Positions 27,760 through 36,197 of a stretch of 64,000 nucleotides of DNA are shown one piece after another. The notes below the pieces were generated by a model. The model was not told the DNA's origin. It ran no database searches and saw nothing but the letters and a program-made list of their open reading frames with translations. The stretch lies in contig JAISOV010000048.1 of assembly GCA_031275405.1 (NCBI GenBank), positions 37,635 to 101,634 on the forward strand, given 5' to 3'. The position numbers were made by a program, and so were the translations under genes. The stretch's first letter is position 1; every line of letters begins with the position of its first letter. This DNA comes from Clostridium sp. (GTDB lineage Bacteria; Bacillota; Clostridia; Lachnospirales; Lachnospiraceae).

Positions 27760-28120
27760 CCTGGAACCATCCTTTCCTGTCTGCGTTTGTTTTTCCTCTG
27801 TGCTTTCTCCTTCCCACGTGATTCCCTTGTCTTTCCTGCCTAAGTATAGCATAAAAGTATTTTCTTGTGGGAAATGTTGCGCAAACGACCGTCTTTTTTT
27901 TGCGCGATCGGCAGACATGGACAAAAAACGTTACTTTGTCATCCAAACATGAGCGAAGCGTTTCCGAAGCCCTCCATACCGGCGAGACCCCCGCCTTGGC
28001 ACATGACGGCGCAGAACCCTATGAGGAAAAATCCGTAAGCTGGCGGCGTATATTTCCGTATGCCCGGCGCGGATCCCTTGTTTCGTTTCTGCTTTCCGGG
28101 AATACCTGTGTCCTCAGGGA

Positions 28121-28176
28121 CTTATTTTACGGTATTGCATGAAAAAAGGAAACGCTGCCGCCCTGGGATTTTTCCC
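28121..28176. repeat. Intergenic repeat, copy 2
   Basis: Second copy of the element at 25525-25580, same orientation, with a degraded hairpin arm (CATGAAAA instead of CGTAAAA). Confidence 0.6.
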
Positions 28177-28183
28177 CATGGAG

Positions 28184-28212
28184 TTGCCAGAATGCCAAGA
28201 ATATGATAGAAT
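28184..28212 (+). promoter_or_regulatory. Promoter of the two-component genes
   Basis: TTGCCA (28184-28189) and TAGAAT (28207-28212) with a 17-nt spacer, 27 nt before the kinase start. Confidence 0.6.
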
Positions 28213-28239
28213 CTGCTTGCGGCAAGAAAGGAGAAACGA

Positions 28240-29727
28240 ATGACGCGACATCAGACGCTGCCTACCGGCACAAGGTTCCCCGCATTCAAAGTACACCGGA
28301 TTGCGCTGCTGATCTTATGTATCGCAACTTATACGTGTACCCTGTTCTTTTTCATCCTATATTTATGCCAGGATGCGCTCCATCTGGGAATCTTTCTGAA
28401 TTACTTTCCGATTCCCGAGATTTTTATTTCTGATCTGCGGGAGATTCCCATTTCCAAAGAGTCCGTGCTGCGGCTCCTGAATGTTTTCTGTCTCGCGTTT
28501 TTAATGAGCAATCTGCGATTCTCTTTCCGTTGCTTCTTTCCCAGGCGATACCTGAGAACCGTCAGGGGGATCACCATCTTCGGCGGTGTTTTTTTCGGGC
28601 TGCAGGCATTGCTGTATGACCCTTACCTCTACCGCAGCTGGTACCGCCTGGTCTATCCTGCCGTGATTTCTTCCGCGCGAATCCATGATTTTTACGTCCT
28701 CCTGCAGCGCGTGACCTACTTTCTCAACAATTCCTTTTTAGGGATCTGCCTGATCCCTCCCTTGTTCGCCTTTTTTTCTTTGCCTAGGATGCTGCTGCTG
28801 CGCCTGAACATGGTGCTTGTTTTTATTTCCTATACTTTTTTACTGGTCTCTTACGCAGTCTTTTTTCACCATCTTCCCCGATTGCTGGTGAAATATTCCA
28901 GGGTTGCCGACTGGATCAGCTTTCGCTCTCTGGTACTGACCATCCGTCTGGACTACTACCGCTACCTGTTGAAGCTGTTCCCCTTCCTGCTGTTCCTCCT
29001 AGCCCTTAGCTTCTTTTTCTTTCTATGGAACAGAAAGAAAGTAGAACGCCTGAATCTGGACGTCGTAAAGAATATCCGCGCCGTCAACGTGTCCTCCAGC
29101 CTGTTCTGCCATTATATGAAGAATGAGATCCTGGCCATATCCGCACAAGTAGAAGAGCTTTCTTCCTCCGGAAAAGGCAATACGGAGCTGACCCAAGAGA
29201 TTCTGAACCGCTGCGAAAAAATCTACGCCAAGCTGGATGGCATCCACAAAAGCATGAGAGACAATACCATGTTCCTGAAGCATTCCTCCTTAAAGGAGGC
29301 CGTCGAGAATGCGGCGGCCTCCTTGCGCGCCATGCGGCGGATGGACGACATCACGCTGGAGCTTCATTTCCCTTCGCAGCCTGTCTTCGCGATGATCGAC
29401 CGGCTTCATTTTGAACAGGCCTTGCTGGAGATTCTGTTGAACGGAGTAGACGCCATGCGGGAATCAGCGGAGAAGCGCCTTACCGTCAAGGTATATTATC
29501 ATCTGCAGTGGGTCATTGTCTCCGTCAGCGACACAGGATGCGGCATTGAGAAAGAACATCTGAGAAATATTTTTACCCCGCTGTATACTTCCAAACGGAT
29601 CAGCAGCCATTGGGGTATCGGGCTGACCATGGCGCACAAGATCATGACGTCTTTTGAGGGTCATATCCAGGTACATAGCAGGCCCGGAAACGGCACGACC
29701 TTTGAAATACTCCTGCCCATGGCGTAA
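28240..29727 (+). CDS. Membrane sensor histidine kinase
   Basis: 495 residues. Six or seven hydrophobic segments fill the first 265 residues, with no large extracellular domain. The catalytic part follows: a phospho-acceptor histidine in FCHYMKNEI, N-box EILLNGVDAM, G1 DTGCGI and G2 GIGLTMAHKI. Start follows AAAGGAG. It is co-transcribed with a NarL-type regulator 32 nt downstream. The multi-pass sensor suggests a ligand in or near the membrane. The targets could be the flanking exported proteins, the sugar genes or the RiPP-like locus that follows; the sequence does not decide. Confidence 0.92.
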   Translation: MTRHQTLPTGTRFPAFKVHRIALLILCIATYTCTLFFFILYLCQDALHLGIFLNYFPIPEIFISDLREIPISKESVLRLLNVFCLAFLMSNLRFSFRCFFPRRYLRTVRGITIFGGVFFGLQALLYDPYLYRSWYRLVYPAVISSARIHDFYVLLQRVTYFLNNSFLGICLIPPLFAFFSLPRMLLLRLNMVLVFISYTFLLVSYAVFFHHLPRLLVKYSRVADWISFRSLVLTIRLDYYRYLLKLFPFLLFLLALSFFFFLWNRKKVERLNLDVVKNIRAVNVSSSLFCHYMKNEILAISAQVEELSSSGKGNTELTQEILNRCEKIYAKLDGIHKSMRDNTMFLKHSSLKEAVENAAASLRAMRRMDDITLELHFPSQPVFAMIDRLHFEQALLEILLNGVDAMRESAEKRLTVKVYYHLQWVIVSVSDTGCGIEKEHLRNIFTPLYTSKRISSHWGIGLTMAHKIMTSFEGHIQVHSRPGNGTTFEILLPMA

Positions 29728-29759
29728 GCCGGACGGCAGTCAGAAAGGAGGACTCCGCC

Positions 29760-30440
29760 TTGATTAAGATCTTAATTGCGGAAGATATTTCCGCGCTGTT
29801 AAAGCGTTACCGTCTGATCCTGGAACAGGACGAGGAATGCGAAGTCGTCGCCGCCGTGCAGACGGGTCGGGAAGCAGTCTCTATGGCAGGAATCCACAGA
29901 CCGGACGTGGTTCTGCTGGATATGGAGATGGAGAGCCGCCGAAGCGGATTGGAGGCCGCCGAACGGATTTTATCGTATCTGCCGGACACCAAGGTGGTGG
30001 TTTTTACTGTTTATGAAGACGACGAGACGGTATTTGCCGCTTTTGAGCTGGGTGTCTGCGACTATATCCTGAAAAATTCCACACCAAAAGAGATGATTCG
30101 CTGCGTCAAGGATGCCTATTACAATCGGTCCCCCATCCGCCCGGTCATTGCCCAGAAGATCCGACGGGAATTTCGGCGCGTGAAGAAGAGCGAATCGAGC
30201 TTTCTGTTCTGCCTGCAGATCATCCTCCACCTTACTCCGACGGAACTGGATATTTTGAACCTTCTCTACGCAGGGAACAGCCGAAAGCAGATCTGCGAGA
30301 TCCGCTGCACGGAAATGTCCACCGTCAAAACGCAGATCCATCATATCTTAAAAAAATTCGACCAGCCGTCTACGGAGGATCTGATCGCTATACTGGGTGA
30401 GCTGCATATTTTTGAATATCTGCATAGGCTGAAACCGTAA
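29760..30440 (+). CDS. NarL/FixJ-type response regulator
   Basis: 226 residues. Receiver domain with the acidic pair in LIAED, phospho-acceptor aspartate in VVLLDMEME and lysine in YILKNSTPKE. A LuxR-type helix-turn-helix follows (LTPTELDILNLLYAGNSRKQI...TVKTQIHHILKKF), with an extra C-terminal helix. The start is TTG, 8 nt after AAAGGAGG; no ATG is nearby. Partner of the kinase encoded upstream. Confidence 0.93.
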   Translation: MIKILIAEDISALLKRYRLILEQDEECEVVAAVQTGREAVSMAGIHRPDVVLLDMEMESRRSGLEAAERILSYLPDTKVVVFTVYEDDETVFAAFELGVCDYILKNSTPKEMIRCVKDAYYNRSPIRPVIAQKIRREFRRVKKSESSFLFCLQIILHLTPTELDILNLLYAGNSRKQICEIRCTEMSTVKTQIHHILKKFDQPSTEDLIAILGELHIFEYLHRLKP

Positions 30441-30554
30441 GCGCGCAGGCGGTGGGAGCAAGGGTTGATCAGAAAAAAATGAGCTTCTCAAAATATGAAT
30501 ATAGGTTATATCATTTGCTACCGCAGACATCAACAAAAAAATTTGAAAAAGAAG

Positions 30555-30583
30555 TTGCAATTGGAAAAAATATGTGCTATAAA
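30555..30583 (+). promoter_or_regulatory. Promoter of the second RiPP-like locus
   Basis: TTGCAA (30555-30560) and TATAAA (30578-30583), 17-nt spacer. The distance to the candidate precursor start is about 320 nt, leaving a long leader RNA. Confidence 0.55.
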
Positions 30584-30739
30584 TATGATAATTAGTAAAA
30601 CATAGCAATAACTACTACCGCATTGTAGTGCTATTAGTTTACAAAAAGATAAAAATTAGCAGATCGTGGAATTTAACAAGTGTAAGTTGCACGATGATGA
30701 ATGTTATACTTAGCGGAGTAGCATGAGATTGACCTGATT

Positions 30740-30871
30740 GTGAAGATAACGGAGAAACAATCTTCATATCAAGCAATTACTACGGTGCTTCAAGAAAGAA
30801 AAAACGAGATGATAAAGCATGGTAATAATGATACGATAATTACCTTACAAAACCCTACTTACCAAACTTGA
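30740..30871 (+). CDS. Small open frame of unknown meaning (43 codons)
   Basis: A GTG-initiated frame reading KITEKQSSYQAITTVLQ and then ERKNEMIKHG, ending 37 nt before the candidate precursor. Composition is protein-like (mixed polar helix), but there is no ribosome site, so it may be a remnant of a longer gene. Not recognised. Confidence 0.25.
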   Translation: MKITEKQSSYQAITTVLQERKNEMIKHGNNDTIITLQNPTYQT

Positions 30872-30908
30872 AACCACTGCTGAAATATATAATTTAAGAA
30901 GGCTTACA

Positions 30909-31061
30909 ATGAAAAACTCAAACAAAACAAAGAACAACGTAAAGACACCCACCTTGCAAAAGTCATGGATGAACCTCTCGCGTGAGGAACTTGCAAAATT
31001 GACCTCAACGAATGCCTGCATGTACGGTAAAAAAACAAGCAACACAGGTAAGTTGATATAA
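30909..31061 (+). CDS. Candidate RiPP precursor peptide (50 aa)
   Basis: Short, basic peptide with AGAAGG 6 nt before the ATG. The N-terminal half is Asn/Lys-rich (MKNSNKTKNN), followed by a leader-like helix SWMNLSREELAKLT, then a short tail with one cysteine (STNACMYGKKTSNTGKLI). It directly precedes a radical SAM/SPASM gene and an ABC exporter, the usual place of a precursor. The core is probably the part after residue 33. Single Cys excludes disulfide-type maturation within one peptide. Confidence 0.6.
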   Translation: MKNSNKTKNNVKTPTLQKSWMNLSREELAKLTSTNACMYGKKTSNTGKLI

Positions 31062-31141
31062 ATATTTTGCCATGTTTGCGGTAGAATTCACAAATATAGC
31101 AAAGTAAGTACATGGCGAATCCTCAATATCAGCAGTGGTTG

Positions 31142-31169
31142 GGGCAGGGAGAAATAGCTTTCCCTGCCC
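31142..31169 (+). other. Stem-loop between candidate precursor and radical SAM gene
   Basis: Perfect 9-bp stem GGGCAGGGA / TCCCTGCCC with a 10-nt loop, 31 nt before the radical SAM start. No T-run follows. Typical of RNA elements that set precursor mRNA above maturase mRNA. Confidence 0.6.
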
Positions 31170-31200
31170 TACATCGGTAAAAGCGAAAAGGAATAAATGT

Positions 31201-32472
31201 ATGTTAACAAAATTCTTAGAAACAATTGATTTAGGTGATGCGATTTTTTTATTGCATCTTTTGACTTTTAATTATTGCATTTTAAGTGGGGATGATATGA
31301 CACTATTTTTAGAACAAAACTATTCCGCTATATCTGATAGTATGCAGAAAAGGCTTCGAGATAGCAGAATATTTGTCGAATCACAAGATATTGATGATGA
31401 AATATTAAGCAAAGCGTTTGAAATGTTTTCCGTAAAACCGTTACGTCACCCTAATATTGCTATTTATTTAACAAATATCTGTAATCTTCAATGTAGTTAT
31501 TGCTATAGCGGATATATTTCAGCAGAAAAGATCAAATCAGTATTAACACTCGATGATATTGATCTTATTTTTCTAACAATTGAAAAATATTATAATGTCT
31601 TGAATTTGCCTTTGAATGGCTTAGGCATTTCTTTAATTGGCGGCGAGCCACTATTAAAATGCACAATGTCGGTAGTAAAGTATTTTTTTTCACGAGTTAA
31701 GAAGTTTGAACCAGAGTTTTGTGAAATAGTTTCAAATATGGTTGACTCTGAAAAATTTTTAGATATAATTAAAGAGAGTGGTGTGCCTGTTGTTTTTAGA
31801 GTAACATTCAATGGTGGCCAGAAGATACATGATAAGTTGCGAACAAACCAAACAGGCCTAAAAACATATCGCAGACAACTTACGGCAATCGAACACTTTC
31901 TTAATGAAGTTTCTGCAGTTCAGTTTAATATTTCTGTATTGCTTGATAAGAACTCAAATGATATTGCATCAATAAAACAACTATTTTTAGATTTTTCCAA
32001 ATACGACTTACTTGATAACCCACGTATACATATTGAATTCGGACACATACAATTCAGAAGCAATTTTGATAATAATGGGTATAGCAAATTTGTCATTCCT
32101 GTGGAAAGATATTATAACGAATTAAACAAAATTGCAGAGAAAATTACTTCAGTTAATCAGGCAATGCTTGCTGGAAGTTCTATGCATTACCTACCTAAGC
32201 TTGCAAGGCAGTGGTTTGACGATGAGCCATATATTCCGACTATGTCAGGTTGTGATGCAGCCAGACCTGGTAGGTTATGTTTCTACGTTGACGGTAATAT
32301 TTATCCGTGTTACGATGTCGTGGGACAACTTGATTTCGTCTGTGGTAGATTTAGGGATGATCAAGAACTCAACGACCTTTTCTATGAATGGCATAATTTC
32401 AGTTATTTAAGTTGCCATAAATGCATGGAATGTAAATATGTAGCTATCTGTAACATCTCGCAAAATATGTGA
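31201..32472 (+). CDS. Radical SAM/SPASM peptide maturase
   Basis: 423 residues. N-terminal about 80 residues form a small extra domain that could bind the precursor leader. The SAM-cluster motif uses Cys94, 98 and 101 (CNLQCSYC); GGEP is at 147-150. The C-terminus is SPASM-like with Cys351, 360, 370, 381, 405, 408, 411 and 417 as candidate ligands for two auxiliary clusters; the protein ends soon after Cys417. Strongly AT-rich codon use unlike the flanking two-component and cysK genes. Unlike the enzyme at 10079-11374, there is no protease or carrier-ligase gene beside it. Confidence 0.92.
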   Translation: MLTKFLETIDLGDAIFLLHLLTFNYCILSGDDMTLFLEQNYSAISDSMQKRLRDSRIFVESQDIDDEILSKAFEMFSVKPLRHPNIAIYLTNICNLQCSYCYSGYISAEKIKSVLTLDDIDLIFLTIEKYYNVLNLPLNGLGISLIGGEPLLKCTMSVVKYFFSRVKKFEPEFCEIVSNMVDSEKFLDIIKESGVPVVFRVTFNGGQKIHDKLRTNQTGLKTYRRQLTAIEHFLNEVSAVQFNISVLLDKNSNDIASIKQLFLDFSKYDLLDNPRIHIEFGHIQFRSNFDNNGYSKFVIPVERYYNELNKIAEKITSVNQAMLAGSSMHYLPKLARQWFDDEPYIPTMSGCDAARPGRLCFYVDGNIYPCYDVVGQLDFVCGRFRDDQELNDLFYEWHNFSYLSCHKCMECKYVAICNISQNM

Positions 32473-32546
32473 TAGAGTGTTAACCTTAAATGTTGTTCAT
32501 AATCATTTGCAGCAATTATTTTTTCTCAAGAACGAGGAGGAATACA

Positions 32547-33365
32547 ATGATAATTAGTGTTGAAAATTTGTCTAAAACATATACCGTTAAGTCAAATAAC
32601 TTGAAAGGGATAAATGTTAAAAACAAAGGCTCAAAATCAGTTATTGATGCCCTTTATGATGTATCATTTAACATTGTTGAACCCGGTGTCGTAGGGCTAA
32701 TAGGTCTTAATGGTTCTGGAAAATCAACCTTATTAAAAATTCTCACTGGAATTTTGCTTCCCACATCGGGCAAGGTTGAAGTACTTGGCAGAAATCCTTA
32801 TAAGCACAGGTTGAAAAACAACTTTTCTATTGCTGCTGTATTTGGTCAACGAACAAGTCTTTTGTGGGATTTGCCCGTTGAAGATTCTTATCATTATTTG
32901 ATGCATCTATATAGAATTACACCTCAAGATTATGAAAAACACATATCGAAGTTTGATGACTTGTTGTCCATTCGTTCTTTATTAAAAAAATCGGTAAGAA
33001 CGCTTAGCTTAGGACAAAAAATGCAGGTTGAAATATGTGCGGCTTTTATTCACAAACCTAAAATAGTTTTTTTAGACGAACCAACCATCGGATTAGATAT
33101 TGTCAGCAGAGACGCTATCCTAGCGTTTCTCGATCATATAAAAAAAGAGAAGGAAACGCTTGTTATTTTGACATCGCATGATGTCAAAGATGTTGGTACG
33201 CTTAGCGATAAGATATTAATACTGCAATATGGACAATTAATCTTTCACGGTACTCCTTTCGAGTTTACCAATAAGCTTGCTCCTGACAAACCATTCATTG
33301 AAGCTTTCAGATGTTACATCCGACAATTCGCTGATAAAGAGGACAAAACTGATGAGAATGAATAG
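32547..33365 (+). CDS. ABC transporter ATP-binding protein (ABC-2 exporter)
   Basis: 272 residues. Walker A GLNGSGKST, signature LSLGQKM, Walker B IVFLDEPTIGLD and the switch histidine in LTSHDVKD. Start follows GAGGAGG by 6 nt. The end overlaps the first permease gene by 14 nt. A NatA-like exporter ATPase serving the two permeases that follow. Confidence 0.92.
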   Translation: MIISVENLSKTYTVKSNNLKGINVKNKGSKSVIDALYDVSFNIVEPGVVGLIGLNGSGKSTLLKILTGILLPTSGKVEVLGRNPYKHRLKNNFSIAAVFGQRTSLLWDLPVEDSYHYLMHLYRITPQDYEKHISKFDDLLSIRSLLKKSVRTLSLGQKMQVEICAAFIHKPKIVFLDEPTIGLDIVSRDAILAFLDHIKKEKETLVILTSHDVKDVGTLSDKILILQYGQLIFHGTPFEFTNKLAPDKPFIEAFRCYIRQFADKEDKTDENE

Positions 33366-34155
33366 TTTTCTATCAAGACTGCTTGTTGATGTTTGCCTAA
33401 TAAGATTTGGGATTCAAAAGAATACCGTAAGTCGTATAGGGTTGTTTATTGTTATGCTTTCCAGTGTGATATTCATTACACTGCAATATTATTTATGGAA
33501 GTCTGTTTATAAATATAATAGCGTTCAATATATGAGTTTTGGTGAAACGTTTTCTTACATTGTATTTGCGCAATGTATTTATTGCATCTATCCAAGTTCA
33601 ACAAGTAACATAATTGGCGAATTAATGAAAAATGGTAATATTTCCTTATATATGGTTAAACCAATTTCAATATTTAGAAGATTTATTTTTGAGCAAATTG
33701 GAACAAGCATCTACAAGTTTATTTTTCTTGCGTTACCAACTTTAGCTATCGCGTGGTTGTTCTTTGGCGTATCTGTTGGAAGACCTGATATGCTAATCAT
33801 TCTTGCAATATTAATCTTTTCATATCTATTTTATTTTACTTTTGAAATGATCATTGGTTGTCTAAGCTTTATCACAAAAAGTATTTGGGGAATTCAAAGC
33901 TTAAAATTTACTGTTTTACTTTTACTGACAGGTAGAATCATACCCTTAGACTTTTATCCGACAAGTATTCAGAAAGTGATAACAAAGTTGCCGTTCCGTT
34001 TCTTTTTTGCGTCGCTTGCAGACTCAATCAGCCGTAATGTTTCTTTTTCGATATACGATTTTTTGGAATTGACTGCAACCGTTATTCTATCAATCATAAT
34101 ATATATTGTTATATTTTCACTTGCGTGTCGCCATTTTACTGTTCAAGGAGGTTAA
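33352..34155 (+). CDS. ABC-2 family permease subunit 1 (DUF990-like)
   Basis: 267 residues, six hydrophobic segments. The cytoplasmic loop contains ELMKNGNISLYMVKPISIF, matching the conserved loop of DUF990/ABC2_membrane_6 proteins, which occur as pairs of different subunits. Start follows AGAGGAC. The gene ends 8 nt before the second permease gene. Confidence 0.85.
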   Translation: MRMNSFLSRLLVDVCLIRFGIQKNTVSRIGLFIVMLSSVIFITLQYYLWKSVYKYNSVQYMSFGETFSYIVFAQCIYCIYPSSTSNIIGELMKNGNISLYMVKPISIFRRFIFEQIGTSIYKFIFLALPTLAIAWLFFGVSVGRPDMLIILAILIFSYLFYFTFEMIIGCLSFITKSIWGIQSLKFTVLLLLTGRIIPLDFYPTSIQKVITKLPFRFFFASLADSISRNVSFSIYDFLELTATVILSIIIYIVIFSLACRHFTVQGG

Positions 34156-34163
34156 CGATAACT

Positions 34164-34961
34164 ATGATATCGTCTATAAAGCATTATATTTTTATGTTTC
34201 ACCTTATGTTCAAAATGAATTTAAAATCAGTGGCCATTTATAATTCCGATTTTATCTTCGGTATTGTTTCGATTGTAATCAAATTGATTTCAAAATTATT
34301 ATTGATATTAATTATTTATTCATTTATTGATAACATTGCAGGTTGGGGTTTGAATCAATTGTTGTTTCTTTACTCTTTCAGCACAACCTCGTATGCTGTG
34401 TGGCATTGCTTTTTTATCAATACCATCACAATCCCAACATATATTCGTAATGGCACACTAGATGTTTTATTGCTCAGACCCATAGGTTCTGTTTTTCAAA
34501 TTATGATGGATGGATTTGACGAGGATGGTTGGGGTGAATTGTTTTTTGGGATTGTATTAAGCATAGTAGCAATTGTAAGACTAAAAATTTTTTCTCCGTT
34601 CCTGCTGTTGCTACCGCTCTTGTGGTGTTTTGGAAGCTTAATATTTGCTGGGATATCTTTAATTTTAGCTTCTTTTGCTTTCTTTACGAAAGGCTATTCC
34701 GATTTTACAGATATAACTATGGAATTACAAGATTTTGGAAAATATCCAACAAATATATATGGAAAATATCTTTCCATTTTTCTGACATTCCTTATGCCTC
34801 TTGGCTTTACAGCCTTTTATCCAAGTTTATTTTATATTGAGTCCAGTATGAACCATATGCTCCTTGTTTTTGCGACTCCCGTTGTTTGCATACTGTTTTT
34901 TGGCCTGTCATGCCTGTTCTGGAAGTTTTCCCTGCGTTTTTATTCGAGTGCGGGCAATTAA
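34164..34961 (+). CDS. ABC-2 family permease subunit 2 (DUF990-like)
   Basis: 265 residues with six hydrophobic segments and the corresponding loop YIRNGTLDVLLLRPIGSVF. AAGGAGG precedes the start by 12 nt. Last gene of the locus. Together with subunit 1 and the ATPase it likely exports the modified peptide. The following 58 nt contain the short direct repeat GCAGTTTTCAATC twice. Confidence 0.85.
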   Translation: MISSIKHYIFMFHLMFKMNLKSVAIYNSDFIFGIVSIVIKLISKLLLILIIYSFIDNIAGWGLNQLLFLYSFSTTSYAVWHCFFINTITIPTYIRNGTLDVLLLRPIGSVFQIMMDGFDEDGWGELFFGIVLSIVAIVRLKIFSPFLLLLPLLWCFGSLIFAGISLILASFAFFTKGYSDFTDITMELQDFGKYPTNIYGKYLSIFLTFLMPLGFTAFYPSLFYIESSMNHMLLVFATPVVCILFFGLSCLFWKFSLRFYSSAGN

Positions 34962-35019
34962 ACTTGCAGTTTTCAATCGGAGGCAGTTTTCAATCAGAAA
35001 AAATTTTCCAAAAAACCTA

Positions 35020-35048
35020 TTGACAAACCGCCGTTTTTATCATATAAT
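35020..35048 (+). promoter_or_regulatory. Promoter of cysK
   Basis: TTGACA (35020-35025) and TATAAT (35043-35048), spacer 17 nt: close to the sigma-A consensus, so expression is probably high. Confidence 0.8.
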
Positions 35049-35102
35049 GCTCTGGTAAAGTATATATGTTTGATATGTTTTAGGAATAAGGAGGTTGTGT
35101 AC

Positions 35103-36038
35103 ATGGCAAAAATCTATCAGAACCTAACGGACTTAATCGGGCGGACTCCGCTTCTGCAGCTGAATCAATATGCTGTGGGCAAAGGGGTGAAAGCCAACCT
35201 GATCGCCAAGCTGGAATACTTCAATCCGCTCGGCAGCGTCAAGGACAGGATCGCCTACGCGATGATCACCGACGCGGAGGAAAAAGGCCTTGTCAAGGAA
35301 GGCACTGTCATCATTGAGCCGACCAGCGGCAACACCGGGATCGGCCTGGCTTTCGTAGCGGCGGCAAAGGGTTATAAGCTGATCCTCACCATGCCGGAGA
35401 CCATGAGCGTGGAACGCCGGTCGCTTGTCGCGGCGCTAGGCGCGGAAGTCGTACTTACACCTGGTTCGGAGGGCATGAAGGGCGCCATCCGCAAGGCAAA
35501 AGAGCTGGCCGACCAGCTGCCCAGCGCGTTCATCCCGCAGCAGTTTGAAAATCCCGCCAATCCCAAGATCCACCGCGAAACCACCGCCCTCGAAATCCTC
35601 AGCGACACGGACGGCGAGATCGCGGCGTTTGTGTCGGGCGTCGGCACAGGCGGCACCGTTTCGGGCGTCGGGCGGGTACTGAAAGAAAAGGTGCCGGGCG
35701 TAAAGATCTTCGCGGTAGAACCTGCCGCTTCCCCCGTGCTTTCCGGCGGTTCTTCCGGCCCTCACAAGATCCAAGGAATCGGCGCGGGCTTCGTGCCGGA
35801 GGTCTTCGACCGCAGCGTCGTGGATGAAATCATCACGGTCGGGAACGACGAGGCCTTTGAGACCTCCCGTATCGTCGCCGGCGCGGAAGGGCTGCTCGTC
35901 GGGATCTCTTCCGGCGCGGCGCTTTACGCGGCGACACAGGTCGGGCAGCGTCCGGAATTCGAGGGCAGGAACGTCGTCGTCCTGCTGCCTGATACGGGCG
36001 AGCGTTACCTGTCCACCACGCTTTTTGCCAGAAACTGA
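35103..36038 (+). CDS. cysK: Cysteine synthase A
   Basis: O-acetylserine sulfhydrylase, PLP enzyme making cysteine from O-acetylserine and sulfide. 311 residues, the usual length. The PLP lysine lies in LGSVKDRIA at about residue 43, the Asn/Ser binding loop is PTSGNTG, and the phosphate loop is GVGTGGT. Start follows AAGGAGG by 8 nt; 11 upstream codons are ignored. GC-rich again after the AT-rich RiPP-like locus. It could help supply cysteine, but that link to the peptides is speculation. Confidence 0.96.
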   Translation: MAKIYQNLTDLIGRTPLLQLNQYAVGKGVKANLIAKLEYFNPLGSVKDRIAYAMITDAEEKGLVKEGTVIIEPTSGNTGIGLAFVAAAKGYKLILTMPETMSVERRSLVAALGAEVVLTPGSEGMKGAIRKAKELADQLPSAFIPQQFENPANPKIHRETTALEILSDTDGEIAAFVSGVGTGGTVSGVGRVLKEKVPGVKIFAVEPAASPVLSGGSSGPHKIQGIGAGFVPEVFDRSVVDEIITVGNDEAFETSRIVAGAEGLLVGISSGAALYAATQVGQRPEFEGRNVVVLLPDTGERYLSTTLFARN

Positions 36039-36046
36039 GCCGACGG

Positions 36047-36075
36047 ATTCGGCCTATCCGCAGGATAGGCCGAAT
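36047..36075. terminator. Hairpin after cysK
   Basis: Perfect 13-bp stem ATTCGGCCTATCC / GGATAGGCCGAAT with a 3-nt loop, 8 nt after the cysK stop. The T-run is absent, so it is a weak intrinsic terminator or an mRNA 3' end stabiliser. Confidence 0.55.
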
Positions 36076-36197
36076 GGCTCTGCCCTTACCCTGTCTGCGG
36101 AGCAGCATGATGATCCTATGCGCCGACAATGGATCAGGCGCCGCAAACGGATCTATGGCAGCCCGCACCTCAGCAAAACGGCTGCGGGGCAGCTATC

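Larger units (their letters stand above)
27760..28239. other. Divergent intergenic region
   Basis: 480 nt between divergent genes. It contains the repeat copy at 28121-28176 and the kinase promoter at 28184-28212. A TATACT on the minus strand at about 27844-27849 may be the -10 of the secreted-protein gene, but its -35 is poor. Confidence 0.5.
30441..30908. other. AT-rich leader region of the second RiPP-like locus
   Basis: 468 nt where base composition drops sharply from GC-rich to AT-rich. It holds the promoter at 30555-30583, a 7-bp hairpin TGAAGAT/ATCTTCA at about 30741-30766 and one small open frame (30740-30871). Confidence 0.5.

Noticed and set aside
30479..30595. 38-codon plus-strand frame as an extra precursor
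   Set aside because: It spans the -35/-10 promoter and has no ribosome site.
35103..36038. cysK as part of the second RiPP-like locus
   Set aside because: It has its own near-consensus promoter and GC-rich composition, unlike the AT-rich locus before it.
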